A stretch of 5,251 bases of DNA from an uncultured Eubacteriales bacterium (lineage in GTDB: Bacteria; Bacillota; Clostridia; Oscillospirales; Oscillospiraceae). Positions within the stretch are counted from its first letter, which is position 1; each line of letters starts with the position of its first letter. This document shows, in pieces, positions 1 to 5,251 of this stretch. The stretch spans positions 1 through 5,251 of the forward strand of contig USMP01000118.1 in NCBI GenBank assembly GCA_900555795.1, given 5' to 3'. A program made the translations under genes and the position numbers. The notes beneath the pieces are model-generated. The model made no database searches, was not told the DNA's origin, and saw nothing but the letters and a program-made list of their open reading frames with translations.

Positions 1-2157
1 CGCCAAGAGGGCTACCGCCGCCTGCCACAGGCCAAAGCCCATGGGTGCGAACACCGGCGCCACAGCACTGCCCAGCCAGGCCAGCATGCTCCGGGCGGCG
101 TCCTCCACCAGCCGCAGGTCCGTCGAAATATGCTGGAGGCACCACAGCACCGTACTCATGGCGGCAATCAGCGTCCCCGCCCGGGTGAGGAAGTCCCCCA
201 CCCGCTGGCCTACCCTGCGCCCAACGCTCCGGGCGGTTGGCATGCGATAGGGGGGCAATTCCAGCAAAAAGGGGGCGGGGTCCCCCTGAAAGACCGCCCG
301 CTTCAAAATCAGGCCCGACACCACGGCGGCCGCCGGACCCAGCAGGTACAGGGCAAATACCGCCAGAGCCGCCCGGTCCGGAAAGAAGGCCGCCGTCATA
401 AGGGCGTAGATGGGCAGCCGCGCCCCGCAGGACATGAAGGGCGTCAGCAGAATGGTCATCCGCCGGTCCTTCTCGCTCTCCATGGTCCGGGCGGCCAGTA
501 CGGCGGGCACCGTGCAGCCAAACCCCATCAGCATGGGAATGAACGCCTTTCCCGACAGGCCAAACCGGCGCAGCACCCGGTCCATAACAAAGGCGGCCCG
601 GGCCATATAGCCGCTGTCCTCCAGAACGGCCAGGCAGACAAAGAGCAGCGCCACCATGGGCAGGAAGGTCAGCACCCCGCCCACCCCGGCCAAGAGCCCG
701 TCCACCAGCACCCCCCGCAGCCACGCCGGCGCTCCCAGCGCCGTCAAATATCCGGCGGCCCCCGGGCAGATCACGCGCTCCACAAGCGCGGCCGCCGCCC
801 GGGAAAGCCAGGCCCCAGGGCCGCTGAAGGTCATGTAAAACACACCCAGCATCACCGCTAAAAAGAGGGGCACCGCCAAATACCTGTGGGTCGCCACGGC
901 GTCAATGCGATCGCTGACGGTCGGTTTCTCCCCCCGCCGCCCCCGGCGCAGGCAGCAGCGGACAGCCTGCTCCACAAAGCGATAGCGGCTGTCCGCCAGC
1001 AGGGTCTCCCGGTCCCCCAGGCCGCCGGCGGCCTCGTAGTCCCCGGCCACCGCCTCCACCGCCGTCCGCTCCTCCGGACCCAGTCCCAGGGCGTCCGCCA
1101 CCGGTCCGTCCCCCTCCAGCAGCTTCACCGCCGCCCAGTGGACTGAAATCCCCAGCCGGCAGGCCCGGGAGCGGATCAATTCCGCAATCCGGTGGTGGGC
1201 CACATGGGTCAGATCATCGTACAGCCCGTCCGGCTCCACGGCGGCCCCCGCCGCCATCTGCTTTTTGGCGCGGAGCACCAGGGTATCCAGGTTCCGCCCC
1301 TCCCGGGCGGAGATAGGCACCACCGGCACCCCCAGCTGGGCCTCCAAAAGCCTGCAGTCGATCCTGTCGCCCCGCCGCTCCACCTCGTCCATAAAATTCA
1401 GCGCCACCACCATAGGCCGCTCCAGTTCCAGCAGCTGGGTGGTAAGGTACAGGTTCCGCTCCAGATTGGCGGCGTCCACAATATTGATGATTACCTCCGG
1501 CCTCTCCTCCGCCAAAAAGCGCCGTGCCGTCCGCTCCTCCAGGGAATAGGGGGACAGGGAGTAAATTCCCGGCAGATCCACCAGGGTAAAGCCCCCGCTC
1601 CGGACGGTTCCCTCCTTTCTCTCCACCGTCACCCCCGGCCAGTTGCCCACGGACTGATTGGCGCCGGTGAGCGCGTTGAAGAGGGTGGTCTTGCCGCTGT
1701 TGGGATTTCCCGCCAAAGCCGCCCTGCCTCCGCCGGCAGACGGCGAAACTTCCCCATCAGCCCGGCAGTCCTCCTCCCCCTGGCGGTGTTCCAGGGAGAC
1801 AGCAGCGGGCCTCCACTCCGCCGGGCAGCCCACAGGGCAGCCATGGCATGGCCCCACGCAGGGCCCTCCCGTGTGATAGGCCCCCTCCGGCGCGGCCCAG
1901 CCGCGCTCCCAGCCCTCCCCCGCAGGCCGCACCTGGATGCGCCTGGCATCCTCCCGCCGCAGGCTCAGGGCATAGCCCCGCAGCCGCAGTTCCATAGGGT
2001 CCCCCAGAGGGGCCAGATGGGTCAGCTGCACCTGGGTGCCCGGTGTGAGGCCCATGTCAATGAGCCGCCGCTTGACCGCCCCCCGCTGGTTTTCCACCTG
2101 CCAGATCACGCACCTGCCGCCCACCGGCAGCTGATCCAAGGTCTCAATGTCCGTCAT
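1..2157 (-). CDS. feoB: FeoA-FeoB fusion, ferrous iron transport GTPase/permease (3' end beyond window)
   Basis: Inner-membrane Fe(II) uptake protein. Translating the minus strand from ATG at 2157 gives 719 codons without a stop, ending exactly at base 1. Residues 1-78 are a FeoA (SH3-like) domain, with RRLIDMG in the middle and [11 protein letters not shown] at its end. Residues 79-145 are a linker with four clustered cysteines. The FeoB G domain follows: G1 GNPNSGKTT (150-158, including the Asn equivalent to the K+-coordinating Asn11 of Streptococcus thermophilus FeoB), G2 in [10 protein letters not shown] (170-179), G3 DLPG (194-197), G4 NFMD (254-257; NMxD is more usual) and G5 SA (283-284). 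A helical GDI-like stretch lies at about 312-352. The permease starts near 425 and contains LEDSGYMAR (512-520), GFGCTVPA (545-552, often GCNVPA elsewhere) and SCGARLPIY (576-584). The last part of the permease, probably 50-100 residues, is missing. The start fits the FeoA domain; upstream GGAG (2171-2174) and GAGGGAG (2161-2167) are only fair ribosome sites. No convincing promoter or Fur-type box was seen. Confidence 0.96.
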   Translation of the reverse strand, partial: MTDIETLDQLPVGGRCVIWQVENQRGAVKRRLIDMGLTPGTQVQLTHLAPLGDPMELRLRGYALSLRREDARRIQVRPAGEGWERGWAAPEGAYHTGGPCVGPCHGCPVGCPAEWRPAAVSLEHRQGEEDCRADGEVSPSAGGGRAALAGNPNSGKTTLFNALTGANQSVGNWPGVTVERKEGTVRSGGFTLVDLPGIYSLSPYSLEERTARRFLAEERPEVIINIVDAANLERNLYLTTQLLELERPMVVALNFMDEVERRGDRIDCRLLEAQLGVPVVPISAREGRNLDTLVLRAKKQMAAGAAVEPDGLYDDLTHVAHHRIAELIRSRACRLGISVHWAAVKLLEGDGPVADALGLGPEERTAVEAVAGDYEAAGGLGDRETLLADSRYRFVEQAVRCCLRRGRRGEKPTVSDRIDAVATHRYLAVPLFLAVMLGVFYMTFSGPGAWLSRAAAALVERVICPGAAGYLTALGAPAWLRGVLVDGLLAGVGGVLTFLPMVALLFVCLAVLEDSGYMARAAFVMDRVLRRFGLSGKAFIPMLMGFGCTVPAVLAARTMESEKDRRMTILLTPFMSCGARLPIYALMTAAFFPDRAALAVFALYLLGPAAAVVSGLILKRAVFQGDPAPFLLELPPYRMPTARSVGRRVGQRVGDFLTRAGTLIAAMSTVLWCLQHISTDLRLVEDAARSMLAWLGSAVAPVFAPMGFGLWQAAVALLA

Positions 2158-2186
2158 GTGCTCCCTCGCTCTCCAAAACTTACCGC

Positions 2187-2216
2187 TTGTTCTTTCCAGG
2201 GCCTGTCCGCTACAAT
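2187..2216 (+). promoter_or_regulatory. Candidate sigma-A promoter for the amidase gene
   Basis: TTGTTC at 2187-2192 and TACAAT at 2211-2216 are separated by 18 bases, a good match to a vegetative -35/-10 pair. Transcription would begin near 2223, leaving a leader of about 55 bases before the amidase ATG at 2278. The site lies in the 120-bp divergent gap, close to the feoAB start. A regulator bound here could therefore affect both directions, but no operator is evident. Confidence 0.5.
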
Positions 2217-2277
2217 GGTGGCAGCTTTCGCGCCGCGCAAGCCGCCGGGCGGAGGACTACGGGAAAGGACAACCCCT

Positions 2278-3078
2278 ATGAAACCACTATACGCATCGCT
2301 TTTCGCAATATGCCTGCTGTTTCTGCTCTCCCTCACCGCCGCCGGAGCGGACGGCGGCGTACGCGTTACGGTCAATGGCCAGGAATTGATGGCGGACGCC
2401 TATCTCCACAACGGCGTGACCATGGCGCCTCTGCGGGCCCTAGCCGAGGCTCTTGGCTGCACCGTCACCTGGGACGCCGCCAGCCGCACCGCCGTCATCA
2501 CAAGTCCCCATGCACCGGCGGAGCCCCTGGTGGTGCTGGACCCGGGCCACGGCGGGGAGAGCACCGGCGCCCAATACGGCGGCGTATATGAGAAGGACCT
2601 GAATCTGGCCATCGCCCGCGCGGCGCGGCCCCTGCTGGAGGCGGAAGGCGTCCGGGTGGCCCTGACCCGGGAATCGGACCAGGATGTGGGGCTCTACCAG
2701 CGCACGGAGTTTGCCGGCGCGCTGAAGGCGGATCTCTTTGTCAGCATCCACTGCAACGCCAGCGTCACAAACCCGTCCGCCGCCGGTATTTATACCGCCG
2801 CCTTCGGGGAGCAGTTGCCGGGCTGGCAGCTGGCGGAAACCTTGCGGCAGGCCATGATGGAGGCCACCGGAGCCGCCGACATGGGTACAGAGGCCCGACC
2901 GGAACTGGCTGTGCTCCGCACCGCGGCCATGCCCGCCGCCCTGGTGGAATGCGGGTATATGTCCACACCGGGGGAGTTGGCGCTGCTAACCCAGCCAGCC
3001 TACCAGGAGCAGCTGGCCCGGGGCATTGCCCAGGGCATTCTGGCCCACCTGGACACCACTTGGGAACACCGCCCGTAG
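2278..3078 (+). CDS. Secreted N-acetylmuramoyl-L-alanine amidase (Amidase_3) with stalk domain
   Basis: Zinc hydrolase that cuts the bond between N-acetylmuramic acid and L-alanine of the peptide stem in peptidoglycan. The 266-residue protein begins with Lys2 and a hydrophobic stretch (about 4-20), followed by AAGADGG: a signal peptide likely cut near residue 24, or an uncleaved anchor. Residues 27-75 resemble the copper amine oxidase N-terminal-like stalk domain common in Clostridia (VNGQ, then MAPLRALAEALGCTVTWD). The catalytic domain runs from about 84 to 257. It has LDPGHGG with zinc ligand H91, E105 in YEKDLNLA, H158 in SIHCNAS, and the catalytic Glu E224 in LVECGYMS. All four expected residues are present, so it should be active. 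The start is supported by GGAAAGGA (2262-2269), 8 bases before the ATG. The same frame is open far upstream, but that part is antisense to feoB. It is the size of a single-domain CwlD/AmiC-type enzyme plus the stalk; whether it acts in growth, sporulation or lysis cannot be told. feoA follows after 78 bases. Confidence 0.93.
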   Translation: MKPLYASLFAICLLFLLSLTAAGADGGVRVTVNGQELMADAYLHNGVTMAPLRALAEALGCTVTWDAASRTAVITSPHAPAEPLVVLDPGHGGESTGAQYGGVYEKDLNLAIARAARPLLEAEGVRVALTRESDQDVGLYQRTEFAGALKADLFVSIHCNASVTNPSAAGIYTAAFGEQLPGWQLAETLRQAMMEATGAADMGTEARPELAVLRTAAMPAALVECGYMSTPGELALLTQPAYQEQLARGIAQGILAHLDTTWEHRP

Positions 3079-3137
3079 CCGCTACATACAATAGAGCGAA
3101 CACAGGTGCCCGCCCCAACAGGCGGACGCCGCGAAGG

Positions 3138-3145
3138 AAGGAGGG
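3138..3145 (+). promoter_or_regulatory. Ribosome binding site fixing the start of free-standing feoA
   Basis: AAGGAGGG lies 11 bases before ATG 3157. The frame is also open from an upstream GTG at 3106, but that start has no ribosome site and would add 17 Arg/Gly/Pro-rich residues foreign to FeoA. The strong site and the family's normal N-terminus therefore both select 3157. The spacing is slightly long. Confidence 0.75.
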
Positions 3146-3156
3146 ACCATTCCCTC

Positions 3157-3387
3157 ATGGAGGACGCCAGAACTCTGGACCGTCTGGCAGTGGGACAGCG
3201 GGCCACGGTATGTGCCCTGGCCGCCCCTGCCCAGCAGCGGCGGCGGATGCTGGAACTGGGGTTTGTACCCGGAGGCAGCGTGGCGGCGGTGCAGGAGAGC
3301 CCCTGGGGCGACCCGGTGGCATACGCCGTATGCGGCGCGGTGATCGCCCTGCGCCGGTCGGACGCGCGGCAGATCGCCATCCAGTGA
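3157..3387 (+). CDS. feoA: Free-standing FeoA family protein
   Basis: Small cytoplasmic SH3-like protein of the ferrous iron uptake system, thought to work with FeoB at the membrane. The 76 residues align by eye with the whole family: TLDRLAVGQRATV at the start, RRRMLELGFVPGGSV in the middle (28-42), a hydrophobic strand around GDPVAYAVCGAVIALRR (51-67) and a final SDARQIAI. It is a complete domain of typical length. It resembles, but is clearly diverged from, the FeoA domain fused to FeoB at the left of the window (for example RRRMLELGF against KRRLIDMGL). It lies 78 bases downstream of the amidase on the same strand. A weak TACAAT at 3087-3092 has no good -35 partner, so read-through from the amidase promoter is the simpler idea. 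Transcription would end at the hairpin just after the stop. Being separate from feoB is unusual, and a modulatory role is inference only. Confidence 0.9.
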   Translation: MEDARTLDRLAVGQRATVCALAAPAQQRRRMLELGFVPGGSVAAVQESPWGDPVAYAVCGAVIALRRSDARQIAIQ

Positions 3388-3394
3388 ACATAGG

Positions 3395-3434
3395 GAGAGG
3401 GAGGGACGCCGCGTATACGGTGTCCCTCCCTCTT
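3395..3434. terminator. Bidirectional intrinsic terminator between convergent feoA and reductase genes
   Basis: GAGGGAGGGAC (3397-3407) is exactly complementary to GTCCCTCCCTC (3422-3432). Flanking A-T and G-T pairs extend the stem outward. Inward, a G-T pair and three Watson-Crick pairs leave a six-base loop (3412-3417). On the plus strand the stem is followed by CTTGATTTT, a modest T-rich tail, so it fits best as the feoA terminator, 7 bases after its stop. On the minus strand it begins about 17 bases after the reductase stop but lacks a T-run, so it is less convincing there. Confidence 0.82.
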
Positions 3435-3451
3435 GATTTTCAGCGTGGCCG

Positions 3452-4306
3452 CTACTGGATATCCAGCGGCTCCTTCCGCCGGGGGGGCGGGCAGAGACGG
3501 TCGATAGCCGCCAGATCCTCCCCGTCCAGAACAAGGCCGTCGGCAGCGGCGTTGGACAGGGTGTGCTCCGGCCGGGAACTTCTGGGGATGGCAACGGTGT
3601 TTTCATCCCGGGTGCACCAGGCCAGCATTACCTGTTCCGCCGGAACACCGTGCTTCCTGGCAATCTGCCCCAAAACAGGGCTGGTCAGCAGGCCCCTGCG
3701 GAGGCTTCTGCCCTGGGCCAGGGGGCAGTAGGCCATAAGGGCCACCCCATGGCTTCGCATCCAGGGCAGCAGGCTGTACTCCACGCCCCGGGAACCCATA
3801 TGGTAGAGCACCTGGTTCACCTGGCAGTTCCTTCCCCGGTCTAGGTTCCACAGTTCCTCCATGTCGTCCACATCAAAGTTGGACACACCCCAGGCGCGGA
3901 TCCTCCCCGACGAGCACAACTCCTCCATGCACGCCACCGTCTCCTCCAGGGGGACGCCGCCCCGCCAGTGGAGCAGGTACAGATCCAGGTAGTCCGTCCC
4001 CAGGCGGCGAAGGGTGGCCTCACAGCTGGCGAAGATCCGCCGCCGCCCGGCGTTTTGCGGCAGCACCTTGGACACCAGGAACAGCTTCTCCCGCTCCGTC
4101 CCGGCAATCGCCTCGCCCACCAGCGCCTCACTGCGGCCGCCGCCATACATCTCGGCAGTATCCAGCAGGGTCATGCCTGCCTCCAGCCCCGCCCTCAGCG
4201 CGCCAATCTCCCGCTCCCGGGTCGCCGGGTCATCCCCCAGATACCAGGAGCCCTGGCCCAGGGCCGGAACCAGCCCGCCATTTTTCAGTTTGACCATATG
4301 CCGCAT
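3452..4306 (-). CDS. Aldo/keto reductase, YeaE-like
   Basis: Cytoplasmic NAD(P)H-dependent reductase of small aldehydes and ketones. The 284-residue protein has the complete aldo/keto reductase tetrad: D49 and Y54 in LLDTAEMYGGG, K80 in LVSKV, and H113 in YLLHW. It also has the family signatures LRRLGTDYLDLYLLHW (100-114), WGVSNF (139-144), NQVLYHMGSRGVEY (164-177) and MAYCPLAQGR (191-200), plus the cofactor-binding AIPRSSRPEH (239-248). Length and several motifs (GQGSWYLGDD, the spacing around GVEYSLLPW) closely recall E. coli YeaE, a methylglyoxal reductase, recalled from memory rather than searched. Physiological substrate is therefore uncertain, with methylglyoxal or other 2-oxoaldehydes the leading guess. 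The start at 4306 follows AAAGGAGA (4315-4322) by 8 bases; M4 is a less likely alternative start. The gene is convergent with feoA and 205 bp downstream of the DapA-family gene, with its own candidate promoter. Confidence 0.95.
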   Translation of the reverse strand: MRHMVKLKNGGLVPALGQGSWYLGDDPATREREIGALRAGLEAGMTLLDTAEMYGGGRSEALVGEAIAGTEREKLFLVSKVLPQNAGRRRIFASCEATLRRLGTDYLDLYLLHWRGGVPLEETVACMEELCSSGRIRAWGVSNFDVDDMEELWNLDRGRNCQVNQVLYHMGSRGVEYSLLPWMRSHGVALMAYCPLAQGRSLRRGLLTSPVLGQIARKHGVPAEQVMLAWCTRDENTVAIPRSSRPEHTLSNAAADGLVLDGEDLAAIDRLCPPPRRKEPLDIQ

Positions 4307-4325
4307 CCGTGTTGTCTCCTTTCCC

Positions 4326-4344
4326 GGGCCGGCTCAGCCGGCCC
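4326..4344 (-). promoter_or_regulatory. GC-rich hairpin in the leader of the reductase gene
   Basis: GGGCCGGC (4326-4333) and GCCGGCCC (4337-4344) form a perfect eight-pair stem around a three-base loop. Read on the minus strand, the stem ends a few bases before the AAAGGAGA ribosome site of the reductase. There is no T-run after it, so it is not a typical terminator. It may affect translation or mRNA stability. Confidence 0.5.
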
Positions 4345-4388
4345 CCTCTGTCATAATGCGTATTGTCCCACAAGCAAGCCCCATGGCG

Positions 4389-4435
4389 GTCTGTTTATCA
4401 GACAATATTCTACCAGATTTCCCCGCCAATAGAAA
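4389..4435 (-). promoter_or_regulatory. Candidate promoter and operator-like palindrome for the reductase gene
   Basis: On the minus strand TAGAAT (4412-4407) is preceded by TGG (4415-4413), making an extended -10. A poor -35, TTTCTA (4435-4430), lies 17 bases upstream. Transcription would start near 4400, inside the palindrome GTCTG-5-CAGAC (4389-4403), a plausible repressor site. This patch is visibly more A+T-rich than its surroundings. A second weak candidate, TTGCTT (4377-4372) with TATGAC (4355-4350) and a 16-base spacer, lies downstream. Confidence 0.4.
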
Positions 4436-4476
4436 CCCTGCCGGGTAAAAAGTGGTTGGGCGCCTCACAGCGGGAC

Positions 4477-4504
4477 GGGGAGCGGTCCTGATGGGCCGCT
4501 CCCC
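4477..4504 (-). terminator. Terminator-like hairpin after the DapA-family gene
   Basis: GGGGAGCGG (4477-4485) pairs exactly with CCGCTCCCC (4496-4504). One G-T pair and two further C-G pairs extend the stem to 12 pairs, closing on the four-base loop TGAT. It lies 7 bases after the stop of the minus-strand gene at 4512. The bases after it on the minus strand (GTCCCGCTG) are not T-rich, while the plus side is (ATTGTATTT). Termination of the leftward transcript is inferred from position and stem strength rather than from a U-tract. Confidence 0.65.
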
Positions 4505-4511
4505 ATTGTAT

Positions 4512-5251
4512 TTACCCCCGGGCCACCAGCCCCATGTCGGAAAGGACCTGGCGCAGCTTCTCCCGCTCCTCACTCTTCAGCCTTTGGATGGGCTCCAGGC
4601 AGCTGCCCACAGGGATGCCCTGCAGTTCCAGCCCCTCCTTAATGACCTGGGGAAAGGTGCCCATGGAGCAGGCGATGCGCAGGGGGGAGAGACGGAACTG
4701 CGCCGCCAGCGCACCCGCCCAGTCCCCGTCCACAAACTTGTCGTAGATGTCCGCCACCAGCCGTGGCGCCACATTGGCGCAGCTGGCCACCGCGCCGGCG
4801 CAGCCGTAGTGCAGCCCGGCATAGATCATAGTATCCCGGCCCATGATAACCGAGAAGCGGTCCCGCTGATCCATGGTCAGGCGCAGGTACTCCTCACAGT
4901 TGGTCATATCGCCGGTGGAATCCTTGACCCCCACAATGTTGGGGCAGTCCCGCACCAGCCGGGCCACCGTCTCCGGAGCGATGGTCACATTGGTCTTGGG
5001 CCGGTTGTTGTACATGACCACCGGCAGGTCGGTGCTGTCCGCAATGGAGCGGAAGTATCGGTACAGTTCGTCCTGGGTCTGGCTGATAAACATGGGCGTC
5101 AGCACGCTGACAGCGTCATAGCCGCCCACCTGCTCCACCAGCTTTACCAGGCGGATCACCTCACGGGTGGTGATATGGCTGCATCCGGCCATCAGCTGGA
5201 TCGGCCCGCCATCCCGGGCGGTACGGCCCGCGGCGGCGGAGCGCACGGCGG
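4512..5251 (-). CDS. Dihydrodipicolinate synthase/N-acetylneuraminate lyase family protein (5' end beyond window)
   Basis: Class I aldolase-type TIM-barrel enzyme using pyruvate through a lysine Schiff base. The frame is open to the right edge; the GTG at 5244-5246 is internal, because about 60-80 residues carrying the first barrel strands and the usual TGE motif are absent. Counting from that GTG, LMAGCSH (18-24) matches the usual PVIAGVG strand. VLTPMF (48-53) is the TPYY region, with Phe where DapA has its relay tyrosine. VMYN (77-80) supplies the conserved active-site Tyr79. IVGVKDSTGD (104-113) supplies the Schiff-base Lys108, and GCAGAVASCANVAPRLVADI follows as the family's Gly-rich segment. 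YNNRPKTN replaces the DapA YNVPSRTG signature, with Lys for the Arg that binds the aspartate semialdehyde carboxylate. It is therefore unlikely to be true DapA and more likely acts in sugar-acid or amino-acid breakdown. The C-terminus is complete, ending in GLVARG. Confidence 0.9.
   Translation of the reverse strand, partial: AVRSAAAGRTARDGGPIQLMAGCSHITTREVIRLVKLVEQVGGYDAVSVLTPMFISQTQDELYRYFRSIADSTDLPVVMYNNRPKTNVTIAPETVARLVRDCPNIVGVKDSTGDMTNCEEYLRLTMDQRDRFSVIMGRDTMIYAGLHYGCAGAVASCANVAPRLVADIYDKFVDGDWAGALAAQFRLSPLRIACSMGTFPQVIKEGLELQGIPVGSCLEPIQRLKSEEREKLRQVLSDMGLVARG

Noticed and set aside
254..262. Possible frame break in feoB around the GGGGGG run
   Set aside because: Codon-by-codon translation from 2157 to 1 stays open and keeps family motifs on both sides, so no frameshift is present.
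130..861. Plus-strand 243-codon open frame
   Set aside because: Gln/His/Arg/Gly/Pro-rich and fully antisense to the conserved FeoB permease region; no recognisable domain.
1192..2277. Long plus-strand open frame continuous with the amidase gene, which would make a 628-residue protein
   Set aside because: The first 362 codons lie antisense to feoAB and read as low-complexity His/Pro/Arg/Gly-rich sequence with no domain. The amidase has its own signal peptide, ribosome site and promoter at 2187-2280. The open frame is a by-product of high G+C.
2158..2277. Fur/DtxR-type iron box or minus-strand promoter for feoAB
   Set aside because: Expected from the function, but I could find no AT-rich inverted repeat resembling a Fur or DtxR box, nor a -35/-10 pair on the minus strand better than three of six matches each.
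3087..3092. TACAAT as a -10 box for a separate feoA promoter
   Set aside because: No -35-like hexamer at 16-18 bases; TTGGGA at 3060-3065 is 21 bases away. Too weak to call.
3082..3606. Minus-strand 174-codon frame across feoA, the terminator and the reductase end
   Set aside because: It reads through the terminator hairpin and overlaps two real genes; composition is biased and it has no family resemblance.
3968..4448. Two overlapping plus-strand frames opposite the reductase start and its leader
   Set aside because: Antisense shadows of the aldo/keto reductase, without a ribosome site or recognisable motifs.

Overview
This window is about 60-65% G+C by eye. It holds five protein genes, two of them cut by the window edges, and no RNA gene, transposon, CRISPR array or long repeat that I can see. 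The gene families suggest a high-GC gut member of the Clostridia (Oscillospiraceae, Flavonifractor-like): a FeoA-FeoB fusion, a small amidase carrying a copper-amine-oxidase-type stalk domain, and strong AGGAGG-type ribosome sites. This placement is an inference from style and families, not from a marker gene.

Left part, minus strand (1-2157): one uninterrupted reading frame of 719 codons encodes a ferrous-iron transporter. A FeoA domain and a FeoB GTPase/permease are joined in one polypeptide by a linker carrying a CX3CX2CX3C cysteine cluster. The gene runs off the left edge, so its C-terminus is missing. It starts 120 bp from a divergent plus-strand pair: a secreted N-acetylmuramoyl-L-alanine amidase (2278-3078) followed 78 bp later by a second, free-standing FeoA (3157-3387). 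The iron genes therefore flank the amidase on both sides. The free FeoA could assist or modulate the fused transporter, and the amidase would act on peptidoglycan outside the membrane.

Right part, minus strand: a YeaE-like aldo/keto reductase (3452-4306) converges on the free feoA, and a strong hairpin at 3395-3434 separates the two ends. Upstream of the reductase is a 205-bp intergenic region with its own architecture: a candidate extended -10 promoter, a small palindrome at the predicted start of transcription, and a GC-rich hairpin just before the ribosome site. Beyond it is the C-terminal part of a dihydrodipicolinate synthase/N-acetylneuraminate lyase family enzyme (4512 to beyond 5251). 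It keeps the Schiff-base lysine but lacks two residues that define true DapA, so it is more likely an aldolase or lyase of another substrate. Its own terminator-like hairpin (4477-4504) separates it from the reductase, so the two are probably transcribed separately even though they share a strand.

The region looks mostly like ordinary chromosomal metabolism. The points most worth checking are the cysteine-bearing linker of the FeoAB fusion, the amidase-FeoA pairing, the unusual active site of the DapA-family protein, and the leader of the reductase gene.
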